Below the pieces are notes generated by a model. The model was given only the letters and a program-made list of their open reading frames with translations. It made no database searches and had not been told where the DNA came from. This document shows, one piece after another, positions 25,806 through 35,887 of a DNA stretch of 64,000 nucleotides (its first letter is position 1; each line of letters begins with the position of its first letter). The translations under genes were made by a program, and so were the position numbers. Origin of the DNA: Pseudomonas sp. RIT288 (GTDB taxonomy: Bacteria; Pseudomonadota; Gammaproteobacteria; Pseudomonadales; Pseudomonadaceae); contig NZ_JFYN01000002.1 of the NCBI RefSeq assembly GCF_000631985.1, positions 186,001-250,000 on the forward strand, read 5' to 3'.

Positions 25806-27266
25806 TCATCGCGACGCAACAGGCAGGGTTTCAGGAACTTGCCAGCCGCCGCCGAGCGCTTTGAATGCCGCGACCGCAGCCCGCGCCGATTCTGTCCGTG
25901 CTTGCGCACGGGCATCGGAAGCCTGGAGTAACGTTTCGTCGGCGTGGAGCACATCAATCAGGCTTGCGGTGCCTTTTCCGTAGGCGATAAAAGACGCTTG
26001 GCGAGCCTGTGTCAGAGAAGCCTCGCCTCCCGCGAGCGTGGTGGCCTGAAGGTTGCGGTTCACCAGGGCGGAGAAGGCATTCTCGACATCCTCAGTGGCG
26101 CGTAACACCGACTGACGATAAGCGGCCAGCGCTTCGGCTTCCTGTCCTTTGGCCTGATCGATCTGCGCGTTGATCCGGCCTACGTCAAAAAGTCTCCAGC
26201 GCAACCCAAGGACGGCCGCCGACTGACTGGCGCCGCCAGTGAACAGGTTGCCGCCGGAAACAGCCGTTGCGCTACCGAGCAATGCGCTGAGCGAGAGTTT
26301 CGGGTAGTACTCGGCAATCGCCACGCCGATACGTGCATTGGAGGCTGCCAGGCGGCGCTCGGCGACGATCAGGTCCGGCCGGCGGCGCAGCAGATCGGCC
26401 GGCGTTCCCGAGGCGTTTATCGGCGGCACAACAGGAATGCGCTCCGTACCGGCCAGTTGCGTGCGGTGAGTCCCTGGCGGGGTGCCGAGCATGACGTCCA
26501 GTGCATTCATGGCGGCATCCAGGCCGGTCTGCAACACTGGCACGCTTGCCTGGACCTGCGCCAGCGCTCCCTCAGTCTGTTGAACCTGATAGCGGGCAGC
26601 GAGGCCCTTGCCGTAGAGCAGGCGGACTTTCTGCAGCAGTCCCTGCTGCGTTTCGACTTGGCGGTTGGCAATCTCCAGTCGCGCCTGCAACCCACGGAGG
26701 GTGATGTAGATATCGGCCGTCTGCGCTGCAATGGCCAGGCGTGTAGCGATTGCGCCCGCTTTGGAGGCCTGGTATTCGGCGAGTGCGGCTTCGCGCTCGC
26801 GTCTCAGCCCGCCAAAGACATCAATCTCCCAGCCGGCATTGAGGTTGAGCTCGTAGGCACTTCCGTAGCGATCATAGCCAGGCGTTGAGTTCAACACCTG
26901 GCCGAGCGGCGTCTCGACGGATTGATAGGCGCGTGCGGCCTGGCCATCAATGCTCGCGGAGGGCAACAGAGCGGCATTTGCGGCCCCCAATCCTGCCCGT
27001 GCCTGTGTGACCCGCGCCGCTGCTTGTGCCAGATCGAGGTTCTGTTCCAGCGCCTGGGTGACGAAACCGGTCAACACGGGATCGTTAAAACTCTCCCACC
27101 AGTTGACCAGGCGGGTCGGCGCCGTTGCCGGCGTCTGTTCGGCTGCTGGCTGACTCAGGTAACGATCGGAAAGCGCGAGGGCAGGCCGTTGATAGTCGGG
27201 ACCGACCGCGCAGCCTGCCATCAAGCTGGCGGTCACCAAAAGCGTGATAGGGCGAACAGGAGACAT
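25806..27266 (-). CDS. outer-membrane factor lipoprotein (OprM/NodT family) of the RND pump
   Basis: The 486-residue protein has a lipoprotein signal (ITLLVTASLMAGC-AVGPDY, Cys at residue 19) and the duplicated outer-membrane efflux protein architecture (helical repeats such as LDLAQAAARVTQARAGLGAANAALLPS). It forms the TolC-like exit duct of a tripartite pump. It is transcribed divergently from the adaptor and permease genes, with operators 3 and 4 between them. That split layout is less common than adaptor-permease-OMF operons. Confidence 0.9.
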   Translation of the reverse strand: MSPVRPITLLVTASLMAGCAVGPDYQRPALALSDRYLSQPAAEQTPATAPTRLVNWWESFNDPVLTGFVTQALEQNLDLAQAAARVTQARAGLGAANAALLPSASIDGQAARAYQSVETPLGQVLNSTPGYDRYGSAYELNLNAGWEIDVFGGLRREREAALAEYQASKAGAIATRLAIAAQTADIYITLRGLQARLEIANRQVETQQGLLQKVRLLYGKGLAARYQVQQTEGALAQVQASVPVLQTGLDAAMNALDVMLGTPPGTHRTQLAGTERIPVVPPINASGTPADLLRRRPDLIVAERRLAASNARIGVAIAEYYPKLSLSALLGSATAVSGGNLFTGGASQSAAVLGLRWRLFDVGRINAQIDQAKGQEAEALAAYRQSVLRATEDVENAFSALVNRNLQATTLAGGEASLTQARQASFIAYGKGTASLIDVLHADETLLQASDARAQARTESARAAVAAFKALGGGWQVPETLPVASR

Positions 27267-27292
27267 TGAGGTACCTGCAACGAGGATGGTAA

Positions 27293-27316
27293 GTGACCAT
27301 ATTAAATTATGGTCAC
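27293..27316. promoter_or_regulatory. operator 3: GTGACC-N12-GGTCAC before the OMF gene
   Basis: This site has 9-bp arms (GTGACCATA / TATGGTCAC) and starts 27 bp upstream of the OMF start codon in the divergent region. The AT-rich spacer could overlap a promoter. Confidence 0.82.
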
Positions 27317-27367
27317 ATCTTTCAGGTCAACGATAACTTGGATATCTGCGCCATGCACTACAAGGAA

Positions 27368-27391
27368 GTGACCATTGACATTATTGGTCAC
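27368..27391. promoter_or_regulatory. operator 4: GTGACC-N12-GGTCAC before the adaptor gene
   Basis: This is the fourth copy. It overlaps the first codons of the longest adaptor reading frame, which supports a later start for that gene. Confidence 0.8.
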
Positions 27392-27437
27392 CGTACTGAA
27401 AATGCCGAGCATGTCCTATTCTCGAGTAACGGAACCT

Positions 27438-28547
27438 ATGCGCCGGCCTCTAGCTGTACCTATTGCCGTTTGTCTGTTGCCGCTCGTCCTGACGGCGTGT
27501 GGTGACTCATCCGTCGTTGACGATCCCCGTACGCGTGCCCCGTTGGTGAGATCCGCTGCGGTTCAGGCCGCTTCAGATACTTCACGTTCTTTCACGGGTA
27601 TCGTGATCGCCCGCGTCGAGGCTGACCTCGGCTTTCGGGTCTCGGGCAAAATACTCGAACGCCTGGTTGACACAGGCCAGACGGTCAAACGAGGTCAGCC
27701 ACTGATGCGCCTCGACCCGATTGATCTCGGGCTGCAGGCGCGGGCACAGCAAGAGTCGGTCATGGCCGCTCGGGCGCGAGCCATACAGACCGCGGATGAC
27801 GAGGCCCGGTATCGCGACCTGGTCGCCGCCGGCGCCATCTCGGCCTCGGCCTACGATCAGATCAAAGCCGCCGCAGATACCGCCAAAGCTCAGTTGAGCG
27901 CGGCGCAAGCGCAGGCTGACGTCGCTCGCAACGCGTCGGGTTATGCGGTGTTGCTTGCTGATTCCGATGGCGTGGTGGTGGAGACGCTGGCCGAGCCAGG
28001 ACAAGTGGTAAGCCCGGGACAAGCCGTGGTTCGACTGGCGCGGGCAGGGCAGCGCGAAGCCATCGTGCACCTGCCCGAGACGCTACGTCCGGCGGCAGGT
28101 TCGACCGCGCAGGCCACACTTTATGGCAACACCTCGGGTGCCGTGACAGCCAGGCTGCGGCTGCTGTCTGATTCGGCCGATCGCATGACGCGCACCTTTG
28201 AGGCGCGGTATGTGCTGGAGGGCGCGCTGGCCAATGCGCCGTTGGGTTCGACCGTTACGCTGCAGATCGCTGGCAGCCGCGCAAATGCACAGGTGTTGCA
28301 AGTGCCGCTGGCGGCGGTTTATGACCCAGGCAAAGGCCCCGGCCTCTGGGTGATTGCAGGCAACCCGGCCAAGGTGACCTGGCGGCCTGTGCGGATGTTG
28401 GGCGTGAGCGATGACATTGCGCGAGTCGACGGTGAACTCAAGGTCGGTGAGCAAGTTGTCGCTTTAGGCGCACATCTTCTGCGTGAGGGGGAGGAGGTGA
28501 GACTGGCTCAACAGGCTGACGTCCAGGTTGCCGGGAGCCGTCCATGA
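27438..28547 (+). CDS. RND efflux periplasmic adaptor (membrane fusion protein)
   Basis: From the ATG at 27438 the 369-residue protein starts with a clean lipoprotein signal (MRRPLAVPIAVCLLPLVLTAC-GDSS). It then shows the adaptor layout: lipoyl half-motifs around ARVEADLGFRVSGKILERLVDTGQTVKRGQPLMRLDP, an alpha-helical hairpin, and beta-barrel and membrane-proximal domains. Earlier in-frame starts at 27375, 27402 and 27411 exist; operator 4 covers the first, and none gives a better signal peptide. It links the permease to the outer-membrane factor and overlaps the permease gene by 4 nt. Confidence 0.88.
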   Translation: MRRPLAVPIAVCLLPLVLTACGDSSVVDDPRTRAPLVRSAAVQAASDTSRSFTGIVIARVEADLGFRVSGKILERLVDTGQTVKRGQPLMRLDPIDLGLQARAQQESVMAARARAIQTADDEARYRDLVAAGAISASAYDQIKAAADTAKAQLSAAQAQADVARNASGYAVLLADSDGVVVETLAEPGQVVSPGQAVVRLARAGQREAIVHLPETLRPAAGSTAQATLYGNTSGAVTARLRLLSDSADRMTRTFEARYVLEGALANAPLGSTVTLQIAGSRANAQVLQVPLAAVYDPGKGPGLWVIAGNPAKVTWRPVRMLGVSDDIARVDGELKVGEQVVALGAHLLREGEEVRLAQQADVQVAGSRP

Positions 28548-31500
28548 GCCAGGGGCGCTTCAATCTTTCGGCGCTCGCCGTTCGCGAACGTTCGATCACG
28601 GTGTTCCTGATCTTCCTGATCGGTGTTGCCGGGATCCTGGCGTTTTTCCAGCTCGGGCGCGCGGAAGACCCGCCGTTTACGGTCAAGCAGCTGACAGTCA
28701 TCACTGCGTGGCCGGGCGCAACCGCGCAGGAAATGCAGGACCAGGTCGCCGAGCCGCTGGAAAAACGCCTGCAAGAGTTGAAATGGTACGACCGCACGGA
28801 AACCTACACTCGTCCGGGGCTTGCCTTCACCGTGGTGACACTGCTTGATCGTACGCCGCCCTCCCAAGTGCAGGAGGAGTTCTACCAGGCGCGCAAAAAA
28901 CTCGACGATGAGTCGATCAAGCTACCGGCCGGCGTGATTGGCCCGATGGTCAACGACGAGTTTGCAGATGTGACCTTTGCGCTGTTTGCCTTGAAAGCCA
29001 AAGGCGAGCCGCAGCGACTGCTGGTACGTGATGCCGAATCGCTGCGCCAGCGCCTGTTGCATGTGCCAGGCGTGAAAAAGGTCAACATCATTGGTGAGCA
29101 GAGCGAGCGCATCTTTGTCTCCTTCTCCCATGATCGGCTGGCCACGCTGGGGGTAACCTCGCAGGATATTTTTGCCGCGCTGAACAATCAGAACGTACTG
29201 ACGCCGGCCGGCTCGATTGAAACCAAGGGGCCAGAAGTCTTCCTGCGTCTCGACGGCGCCTTCGACAAGGTGCAGAAGATTCGTGACACACCGCTGGCGA
29301 TTCAGGGGCGCACGTTGAAGCTCTCGGACGTTGCTACGGTCGAGCGGGGGTACGAAGATCCGGCCACCTTCCTTGTGCGTAACAACGGTGAGGAAGCGCT
29401 GTTACTGGGTGTGGTGATGCGCGAGGGCTGGAACGGCCTGGACCTGGGCAAGGCACTGGATGTGGAGACAACCCGGATCAACGAAGGCATGCCACTGGGC
29501 ATGACACTCAGCAAAGTCACCGATCAGTCGGTGAATATCAGTTCAGCCGTCGACGAGTTCATGATCAAGTTCTTCGTCGCCCTGCTGGTGGTGATGCTGG
29601 TGTGCTTTCTCAGCATGGGCTGGCACGTCGGTATTGTCGTGGCCGCAGCGGTGCCACTGACGCTTGCCGTGGTGTTTGTGGTGATGGCGGCAACGGGCAA
29701 GAACTTTGACCGGATCACCTTGGGATCGCTGATCCTGGCGCTTGGACTGCTGGTGGACGACGCCATCATTGCGATCGAGATGATGGTGGTGAAAATGGAG
29801 GAGGGCTACGACCGTATCAAAGCGTCCGCGTATGCCTGGAGTCACACCGCCGCACCGATGCTTTCCGGCACGCTGGTGACCGCTATCGGCTTTCTGCCCA
29901 ACGGCTTCGCGCAATCGACCGCTGGCGAGTACACCAGCAACATGTTCTGGATCGTAGGCATTGCCCTGATTGCCTCATGGGTGGTTGCGGTGGCCTTCAC
30001 CCCCTATCTGGGTGTGAAGCTGTTGCCTGACATCAAGCAGGTCGAAGGTGGTCACGCGGCCATTTACAACACGCCCAACTACAACCGCTTCCGCCGGATC
30101 TTGACGCGCGTCATCGCCCGCAAATGGCTGGTCGCCGGTACTGTGATCGCGACGTTTGTCCTGGCCGTTGTCGGCATGAGCCTGGTCAAGAAGCAGTTCT
30201 TCCCCACCTCGGATCGTCCCGAAGTGTTGATCGAAGTGCAGATGCCCTATGGAACCTCCATCGAGCAGACAAGTATCACCACCGCCAAAGTCGAGGCATG
30301 GCTGCAAAAGCAGAATGAAGCAAAAATCGTCACGGCCTATATCGGACAGGGTGCGCCGCGTTTCTACCTGGCCATGGCGCCGGAACTGCCTGATCCGTCA
30401 TTCGCGAAGATTGTGGTGTTGACGCAGAGCCAGGAAGCACGGGAAGTCCTCAAGCTCCGTCTGCGCGAGGCCGTCGCCGAAGGGCTTGCTCCAGAAGCGC
30501 GGGTCAGGGTGACGCAGTTGGTGTTTGGTCCGTATTCACCGTTTCCTGTCGCCTACCGAGTGATGGGGCCCGATCCCTCGACATTGCGTGAGATTGCCGC
30601 TCAGGTGCAGACCGTGATGCAGGCGAGCCCCTTGATGCGAACCGTCAATACTGACTGGGGGCCGCTGACACCCGCGCTGCATTTCACCCTGGATCAGGAC
30701 CGCTTGCAGGCGGTGGGACTGACCTCCAGTGCGGTCGCGCAGCAGTTGCAGTTCCTGCTTGCCGGGGTACCGATCACGGCCGTTCGTGAGGACATCCGTT
30801 CGGTCCAAGTGATCGGGCGTGCGGCGGGGGACATCCGGCTCGACCCTGCAAAAATACAAGGTTTTACGCTGGTGGGCGCGGCGGGCCAGCGGATTCCGCT
30901 GTCGCAAGTGGGGACGGTGGACGTGCGCATGGAAGATCCCGTCCTTCGGCGTCGTGATCGCACGCCGACCATCACTGTACGCGGCGATATTGCCGAAGGC
31001 TTGCAGCCTCCGGACGTTTCAAACGTGATCACTAAGGCGCTGCAGCCGGTCATCGACACGCTGCCGGAGGGCTATCGTATCGAGCAATCGGGGGCTATCG
31101 AGGAGTCGGGCAAGGCTGGGCAAGCGATATTGCCGCTGCTGCCGATCATGATCGCCGTCACGCTGCTGATCATCATTCTGCAGGTGCGTTCGGTGTCGGC
31201 AATGATCATGGTGTTCCTGACCTCGCCACTCGGGCTGATTGGTGTGGTGCCAACATTGCTGCTCTTCCAGCAGCCGTTCGGTATCAACGCCTTGGTCGGG
31301 TTGATCGCCCTGTCGGGGATTCTGATGCGTAATACGCTGATCCTGATTGGACAAATCCATCACAACGCACAAGAAGGACTTGATCCGTTTCACGCCGTGA
31401 TCGAAGCCACGGTACAGCGTGCTCGCCCGGTGCTGCTGACTGCGCTGGCGGCCATCCTCGCGTTCATCCCGCTGACGCACTCGGTGTTCTGGGGCACGCT

Positions 31501-31600
31501 GGCTTACACACTGATCGGCGGTACGTTCGTCGGGACCATCGTGACGCTGGTGTTCCTGCCGGCGATGTACTCCATCTGGTTCAAGATCAGTAAGCCATAG
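28544..31600 (+). CDS. RND multidrug efflux permease, TriC-like
   Basis: The 1018-residue inner-membrane transporter has the RND topology of 12 helices with two large periplasmic loops. The acidic proton-relay pair lies in TM4 (LGLLVDDAIIAIEMMVVKMEEG). The N-terminus is cytoplasmic (NLSALAVRERSITVFLIFLIG). It resembles the TriC/MdtB-like branch more than AcrB. It exchanges protons for drugs or hydrophobic compounds. Its start overlaps the adaptor stop (ATGA). Control by the TetR protein at 23468 is inferred from shared operators. Confidence 0.93.
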   Translation: MSQGRFNLSALAVRERSITVFLIFLIGVAGILAFFQLGRAEDPPFTVKQLTVITAWPGATAQEMQDQVAEPLEKRLQELKWYDRTETYTRPGLAFTVVTLLDRTPPSQVQEEFYQARKKLDDESIKLPAGVIGPMVNDEFADVTFALFALKAKGEPQRLLVRDAESLRQRLLHVPGVKKVNIIGEQSERIFVSFSHDRLATLGVTSQDIFAALNNQNVLTPAGSIETKGPEVFLRLDGAFDKVQKIRDTPLAIQGRTLKLSDVATVERGYEDPATFLVRNNGEEALLLGVVMREGWNGLDLGKALDVETTRINEGMPLGMTLSKVTDQSVNISSAVDEFMIKFFVALLVVMLVCFLSMGWHVGIVVAAAVPLTLAVVFVVMAATGKNFDRITLGSLILALGLLVDDAIIAIEMMVVKMEEGYDRIKASAYAWSHTAAPMLSGTLVTAIGFLPNGFAQSTAGEYTSNMFWIVGIALIASWVVAVAFTPYLGVKLLPDIKQVEGGHAAIYNTPNYNRFRRILTRVIARKWLVAGTVIATFVLAVVGMSLVKKQFFPTSDRPEVLIEVQMPYGTSIEQTSITTAKVEAWLQKQNEAKIVTAYIGQGAPRFYLAMAPELPDPSFAKIVVLTQSQEAREVLKLRLREAVAEGLAPEARVRVTQLVFGPYSPFPVAYRVMGPDPSTLREIAAQVQTVMQASPLMRTVNTDWGPLTPALHFTLDQDRLQAVGLTSSAVAQQLQFLLAGVPITAVREDIRSVQVIGRAAGDIRLDPAKIQGFTLVGAAGQRIPLSQVGTVDVRMEDPVLRRRDRTPTITVRGDIAEGLQPPDVSNVITKALQPVIDTLPEGYRIEQSGAIEESGKAGQAILPLLPIMIAVTLLIIILQVRSVSAMIMVFLTSPLGLIGVVPTLLLFQQPFGINALVGLIALSGILMRNTLILIGQIHHNAQEGLDPFHAVIEATVQRARPVLLTALAAILAFIPLTHSVFWGTLAYTLIGGTFVGTIVTLVFLPAMYSIWFKISKP

Positions 31601-31616
31601 CATTGAAGCCAGCTTC

Positions 31617-31650
31617 ACCGCTCGCGACTGCTACGGCAGTCGCGAGCGGT
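31617..31650 (+). terminator. strong hairpin after the RND permease
   Basis: A perfect 15-bp stem (ACCGCTCGCGACTGC with its complement) and TACG loop follows the permease stop by 16 nt, trailed by TCTTG. It ends the efflux operon. Confidence 0.78.
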
Positions 31651-31725
31651 TCTTGCGGTTGATCCCCCGAGCATTACGCTCTTCGAATGCCCGGGACAGG
31701 CCGATCTGGACTGGAGTGCGTCGAC

Positions 31726-32403
31726 TCAGGCGGCCTGGTACAGACGGCGTTCGAGCAGCGTGCTACCCCGCAGGCGATGGCTGGCCTTGGCCGCGGCCAG
31801 TACGGCCAGGTCCAGCAGCGGTTCGAGGGCGACGACGGTCATGTAGGCGCTGCCGAAGGTCAGAACTGACAGGGCGTTTTCGGCTGTGAAGCCTTGTCCG
31901 TAGAAAGCCCAGAACGCAACCCAGGCGACAATGCCTGCCTGGAAAGCGGTCGACAGCCCCAGCGCTTGTCTGTAACTCAGTTCCACATACGGCGTGTCGG
32001 GCGCGATGATGCGTTTCGCCAGGGCAGCGACTGCGCACAGCGGTACCAGCAGCGTGGTGACATTCATGCCGTATTGCGGCAGGTCGAATGGCGCGAAGAA
32101 CAGGCCCTGGATCAGCAGCCCCAGGGCGAGACCCGCTGCGGCGGGTGCGGCGCCAAGCAGCAGAAACAGCGTTGACCCCAGTATGAGATGCACCTCGGAA
32201 ACACCGACCGGATAGTGCGGCAGTAGCTCGAAGAAGCTGAACACCAGGGCCGTGGCAGTGACAGTCCGAGCCAGCAGCGAAAAGACCCCACGCTCACCGA
32301 TGGCTTGCGCCGCGAGTTTGACGGTGTAGGCGCCGACACCTGCGGCAGTGACATAGCTCAGCCAGAGTTTTCCGGCCTCCACCAGATCAGGTTCGATATG
32401 CAT
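31726..32403 (-). CDS. CbiM-like cobalt uptake permease
   Basis: The 225-residue membrane protein has about six hydrophobic segments and the CbiM/NikM-like core (VGVSEVHLILGSTLFLLLG, then GLLIQGLFFAPFDLPQYGMNV). CbiM proteins are substrate-binding components of energy-coupling cobalt transporters. It is the last gene of the nitrile hydratase operon, and the hydratase here is the cobalt type, so it most likely supplies the metal. The ATPase and other ECF parts are not nearby. Confidence 0.82.
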   Translation of the reverse strand: MHIEPDLVEAGKLWLSYVTAAGVGAYTVKLAAQAIGERGVFSLLARTVTATALVFSFFELLPHYPVGVSEVHLILGSTLFLLLGAAPAAAGLALGLLIQGLFFAPFDLPQYGMNVTTLLVPLCAVAALAKRIIAPDTPYVELSYRQALGLSTAFQAGIVAWVAFWAFYGQGFTAENALSVLTFGSAYMTVVALEPLLDLAVLAAAKASHRLRGSTLLERRLYQAA

Positions 32404-32462
32404 GACGATTGCTCCTTGGCCGCTTCGCGACCTCGACAGTAAAAAAACGGATGACTGCGCTC

Positions 32463-32903
32463 TCAGTTTGCGGCTCGGCTGATCGCTACCGGCTCGCGCC
32501 GTGGCAGGTGTTCGTGCTCATGTCCATGGGGCGGCGGGCAACTCGCATTGAGCAGCGTGACCGGTTGTCCGTGTGGCGTGTTCACGTAGGCTTGCTGCCA
32601 TTCTTCGGTGCGCCGGGTGATGTCTTCGAAAGCGGTCAAACCGAGTGCGGTGACCATGCTTTCCATGGCCGCAATCCACTGCCGGTAGTACGTGTCGTTG
32701 ACGCTTTCTCCGGGCTGCGCCGGGCTTGCCTTGATCTCGTCGCTGAACGTCTGCACCCAGTCCTTCCAGGGAAATAGACCGATCTGGTGCAGGTGTAGCA
32801 GCAGGGAAAAAGCCTGGGCCTGCCAGGGTTTGTCGAACACCGGGCCTTCATTGTCGAGAGATAGCCCGGTGATGGGCGGGATGTGAAGCTTGCTGGCGTT
32901 CAT
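32463..32903 (-). CDS. nitrile hydratase activator (P14K-type cobalt chaperone)
   Basis: The 146-residue protein looks like a nitrile hydratase beta-subunit N-terminal domain, as activator proteins for cobalt hydratases do (FDKPWQAQAFSLLLHLHQIGLFPWKDW; then YYRQWIAAMESM). A His-rich C-terminal tail (PPPHGHEHEHLP) could bind cobalt. The start at 32903 overlaps the beta-subunit stop (ATGA) and has GGAGG upstream. Its role is cobalt insertion by subunit exchange. Confidence 0.88.
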   Translation of the reverse strand: MNASKLHIPPITGLSLDNEGPVFDKPWQAQAFSLLLHLHQIGLFPWKDWVQTFSDEIKASPAQPGESVNDTYYRQWIAAMESMVTALGLTAFEDITRRTEEWQQAYVNTPHGQPVTLLNASCPPPHGHEHEHLPRREPVAISRAAN

Positions 32904-33553
32904 ACGGCCTCCAGATAGTTGTCCCACAGATCAATGCAGACACTGTCCGGTCGCGCCACGCCCCACAGCTCTGTCGCACTGAAGCGCACGGCATAGACCT
33001 GTTGCGGTTGTTCGCCCAGACCGTGGGCCATGGTGTCCGGGGTGGCAAACGCACCGTGTGCAATCTCGATGGTCCCGACCTTGCCGCGCGCGTAGCGTGG
33101 CAGTCGGGTGTGGGTGGTTGGATTGAAATTTTTCGTCCGCACTCGGTCACCAACCCGGAAACGGCCGGCGACAGGCTCTTTCGCCCTGGATGAAGCGCCG
33201 CCAAGAGTCACCGCCTCGACGATGTCTGGTGTGAGCACCGTTGGGGGCTGCGTCGGCGAGGTCGGTTTGACCGTGCCCTGCAGTTCGCCAGCGCTGATCA
33301 CGCCTTTTTCCTGCAGCAGGGTCTCGAAGGCGTGCAGCCAGTGTTCGTAGTAACTCGACTGCAAGTACTCCGCCGGTTCCATGCGTTCGATGGCGTGTCG
33401 GAATTCGTCGACATTGAAATATCCGCCGACGAAGAGCGAGGCGAACAGCGGAAAGATCCTGCGTTCCCAGTCGTGATGGAACACCGGTTCATTGTCTTCG
33501 GTGAGCACCGGGCCGAACCCGTGCATACCGCCTAAGTCGTGTACACCGTTCAT
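32900..33553 (-). CDS. nthB: nitrile hydratase beta subunit
   Basis: The 217-residue subunit starts with the family signature MNGVHDLGGMHGFGPV and ends with the SH3-like barrel (RFRVGDRVRTKNFNPTTHTRLPRYARGKVGTIE). With the alpha subunit it hydrates nitriles to amides. It is 19 bp after the alpha gene. Confidence 0.95.
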   Translation of the reverse strand: MNGVHDLGGMHGFGPVLTEDNEPVFHHDWERRIFPLFASLFVGGYFNVDEFRHAIERMEPAEYLQSSYYEHWLHAFETLLQEKGVISAGELQGTVKPTSPTQPPTVLTPDIVEAVTLGGASSRAKEPVAGRFRVGDRVRTKNFNPTTHTRLPRYARGKVGTIEIAHGAFATPDTMAHGLGEQPQQVYAVRFSATELWGVARPDSVCIDLWDNYLEAV

Positions 33554-33572
33554 GGTTTTCTCCTTCGCGTGG

Positions 33573-34205
33573 TCAGGCTGCGTCGCCCGGTGTCTTCGCC
33601 AGGCCGGTACCGATCATGGCGTCACGCGTCACCAGCTCGACCAGGCGTTCTTCGCTCCAGCCGTCAGTGCCCGCCGGACGCTCCGGCAGTACCAGGTAGC
33701 GCAGCTCGGCACTGCTGTCCCAGACCCGAACTTCCTTGTCATCGGGAACAAGCAAACCGAATTCGGCCAGCACGCCACGTGGATCGATGACTATCCGTGA
33801 GCGATAGGGTGCGGATTTGTACCAGGCGGGGGGCAAGCCCAGAGTGGGCCAGGGATAGCAGGAACACAGCGTGCAGACCGTCACGTTGTGCACGGTCGCG
33901 GTGTTCTCCACCACCACCATGTCTTCGCCCTGCACGCCGGAAAAACCCAGTTCGGCAATCGCCGCAGTGGCATCTTCCAGTAGCCGGTGCTTGTAATCGG
34001 GATCGAACCAGGCCTTGGCGACCACCTGAGCGCCGTTGCGCGGGCCGACCTTGTGCTGGTAAGTGTCCACCAGCGCATCCATGGCGGTCGGGTCGACCAG
34101 ACCCTTTTCGATCAGCAGGGATTCGAGCGCCTTGACACGCAGGGCGATGGCCTCGGGGGGCTCGGTGTGATCGTGATCGTGATGATGTTCGTGCGTATGG
34201 CTCAT
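33573..34205 (-). CDS. nthA: nitrile hydratase alpha subunit, cobalt type
   Basis: The 210-residue catalytic subunit has the metal claw C111-T-L-C114-S-C116. Thr in the second position marks the non-corrin cobalt type (iron enzymes have CSLCSC). The N-terminus is very His-rich ([11 protein letters not shown]). Gene order alpha-beta-activator matches known cobalt systems. The enzyme converts nitriles to amides in the cytoplasm. Confidence 0.96.
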   Translation of the reverse strand: MSHTHEHHHDHDHTEPPEAIALRVKALESLLIEKGLVDPTAMDALVDTYQHKVGPRNGAQVVAKAWFDPDYKHRLLEDATAAIAELGFSGVQGEDMVVVENTATVHNVTVCTLCSCYPWPTLGLPPAWYKSAPYRSRIVIDPRGVLAEFGLLVPDDKEVRVWDSSAELRYLVLPERPAGTDGWSEERLVELVTRDAMIGTGLAKTPGDAA

Positions 34206-34254
34206 GTATTGACCCCTCTGAATTTGCTACTCACGTTCAGTGCGATGCGCCGGT

Positions 34255-35769
34255 TTACAACGTCCGCCAATCGACAGAGGCCTCGAACGCTGCTGCGGCT
34301 TGATACAGGGTGCCTTCGGCATAATGTTTTCCCACAAGCATCAGCCCCACGGGCAGTCCGTCCACCAGGCCGCAAGGGATCGACATGGCGGGGTGCCCGG
34401 TAATGTCCTGAGCGGCCGTATTGCCCAGCATCTCCAACGCACGCGTGACGGTTTCGGTGATTGAAGCACCCGGCTCAGGGAGCGGCTGAGCGGTGATCGG
34501 CACGGTCGGCATGACGAGCAGGTCATAGCTGTTCAACGCCCGGTCATAGGCGGCGCGGGCAAAGCGCGCAATGTTCTGGGCCTTGGCGTAGTAGCGACCG
34601 TGGTAGCGCTCCAGACCGAACTGACCCACGAACATGCACAGCTTGAGTGACGGCGACAATGCGTCGGCCTGATCGCGCCAACCAGCCTGTTTGTCCAGCA
34701 GGGCCACGTCGTAAAGCCCTTTCCAGTTAAAACCCGCGCCGTTGCCGTGCATCATTTGCATGGTCAGGCCTTCACAGCCGATAGGACTCCACAATGCCCC
34801 CGCCAGGTTGTGTTCGGGTACTGAGACCTCCTCGACCCGCGCGCCCAACGCCTCGAGCCGGGCGATAGCGCTGCGCACCTTTTCTGCGATACGCGGGTCC
34901 TGGTTAGCGAGCTGGAAACCTTCCTGAAGAATTCCGATCCGAAGTCCGGTCACGCCTCGTTCCAGATAATCGCTATAGGCATCGACCTCGGGAGCGGTCT
35001 GGCGAGGGTCGAGTCCGTCCGCTCCAGCCATCACTTCAAGCATCAGAGCGTTATCGCGGACGTTGCTGGTCATCGGGCCGACATGGTCGAAAGTTGCCTC
35101 GATCGCCATGACGCCGGTATAGGGCACCAGACCGAAGGTGGGCTTCATTCCGTAAATGCCGCACCAGGCTGCCGGAATGCGGATGGAACCGCCCTGGTCG
35201 CCACCGACAGCCAGGTCGACTTCACCCGACGCCACCAGCGCTGCGCTGCCGGAAGACGAGCCGCCGGTGGTGAAACCACGGCGATAAGGATTGTGCACAG
35301 GGGCCGGGTCTGAAGTATGGCTACCGCCGGAGAGGCAGTAATGTTCACAAGTGGCTTTGCCGAGGATGGTGGCGCCAGCGTCGAGCAGACGCGTCACCAC
35401 AGTGGCGTCAAATGACGGTACGAATCCTTCCAGTGGCGCGGCACCGTTCATCATCGGGACACCGGCCAGAGAGATATTGTCCTTGAGCGCAACCGTCTTG
35501 CCGGCAAGCTTGCCTGAACTGGCGCCCATCACCTCGGTTCTGTAGTACCAGGCGTTCAGCGGATTGTCCGTACTTGAAGGGCGGTAACCGACACTGCGCT
35601 CGTAGCACACCGGGGGGATGAAGTCTGGCAACTCATCGACAAGATCGTAGGCATCAAAACTGGATTGCATGAGCGCCAGGTATTCGCTGGCTTGCTCGGG
35701 AGTCAGCTGTATGTGCAGGCGGCTGGCGAGATCCTGCACTTGTTCGAGCGTCGGGCGGATGATGGCCAT
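34255..35769 (-). CDS. amidase of the nitrile pathway (amidase-signature family)
   Basis: The 504-residue hydrolase has the amidase-signature catalytic triad: Lys in [11 protein letters not shown], the cis-Ser in the [14 protein letters not shown] block, and the nucleophile Ser in [12 protein letters not shown]. It hydrolyses the amide made by the nitrile hydratase to acid and ammonia. The frame opens at 35820, but the ATG at 35769 (MAIIRPT) has AGGACA upstream. It is the first gene of the amidase-nthAB-activator-cbiM operon, 49 bp ahead of nthA. Confidence 0.92.
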   Translation of the reverse strand: MAIIRPTLEQVQDLASRLHIQLTPEQASEYLALMQSSFDAYDLVDELPDFIPPVCYERSVGYRPSSTDNPLNAWYYRTEVMGASSGKLAGKTVALKDNISLAGVPMMNGAAPLEGFVPSFDATVVTRLLDAGATILGKATCEHYCLSGGSHTSDPAPVHNPYRRGFTTGGSSSGSAALVASGEVDLAVGGDQGGSIRIPAAWCGIYGMKPTFGLVPYTGVMAIEATFDHVGPMTSNVRDNALMLEVMAGADGLDPRQTAPEVDAYSDYLERGVTGLRIGILQEGFQLANQDPRIAEKVRSAIARLEALGARVEEVSVPEHNLAGALWSPIGCEGLTMQMMHGNGAGFNWKGLYDVALLDKQAGWRDQADALSPSLKLCMFVGQFGLERYHGRYYAKAQNIARFARAAYDRALNSYDLLVMPTVPITAQPLPEPGASITETVTRALEMLGNTAAQDITGHPAMSIPCGLVDGLPVGLMLVGKHYAEGTLYQAAAAFEASVDWRTL

Positions 35770-35887
35770 GGGGTGTCCTGTGTCCTGTGCCAACCTGTTG
35801 GGTTGGCAATGTCTGTTCAAACGTCGTCTCGGGGAGGCCCGGTTACGGTGCGCACTATTGGCGATGTCGCGACCGGGCTGGTATCAA

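Noticed and set aside
33573..34205. Iron-type nitrile hydratase or thiocyanate hydrolase
   Set aside because: The metal claw is CTLCSC, the cobalt form, and the activator and CbiM-like permease agree with cobalt; a separate third subunit, as in thiocyanate hydrolase, is absent.
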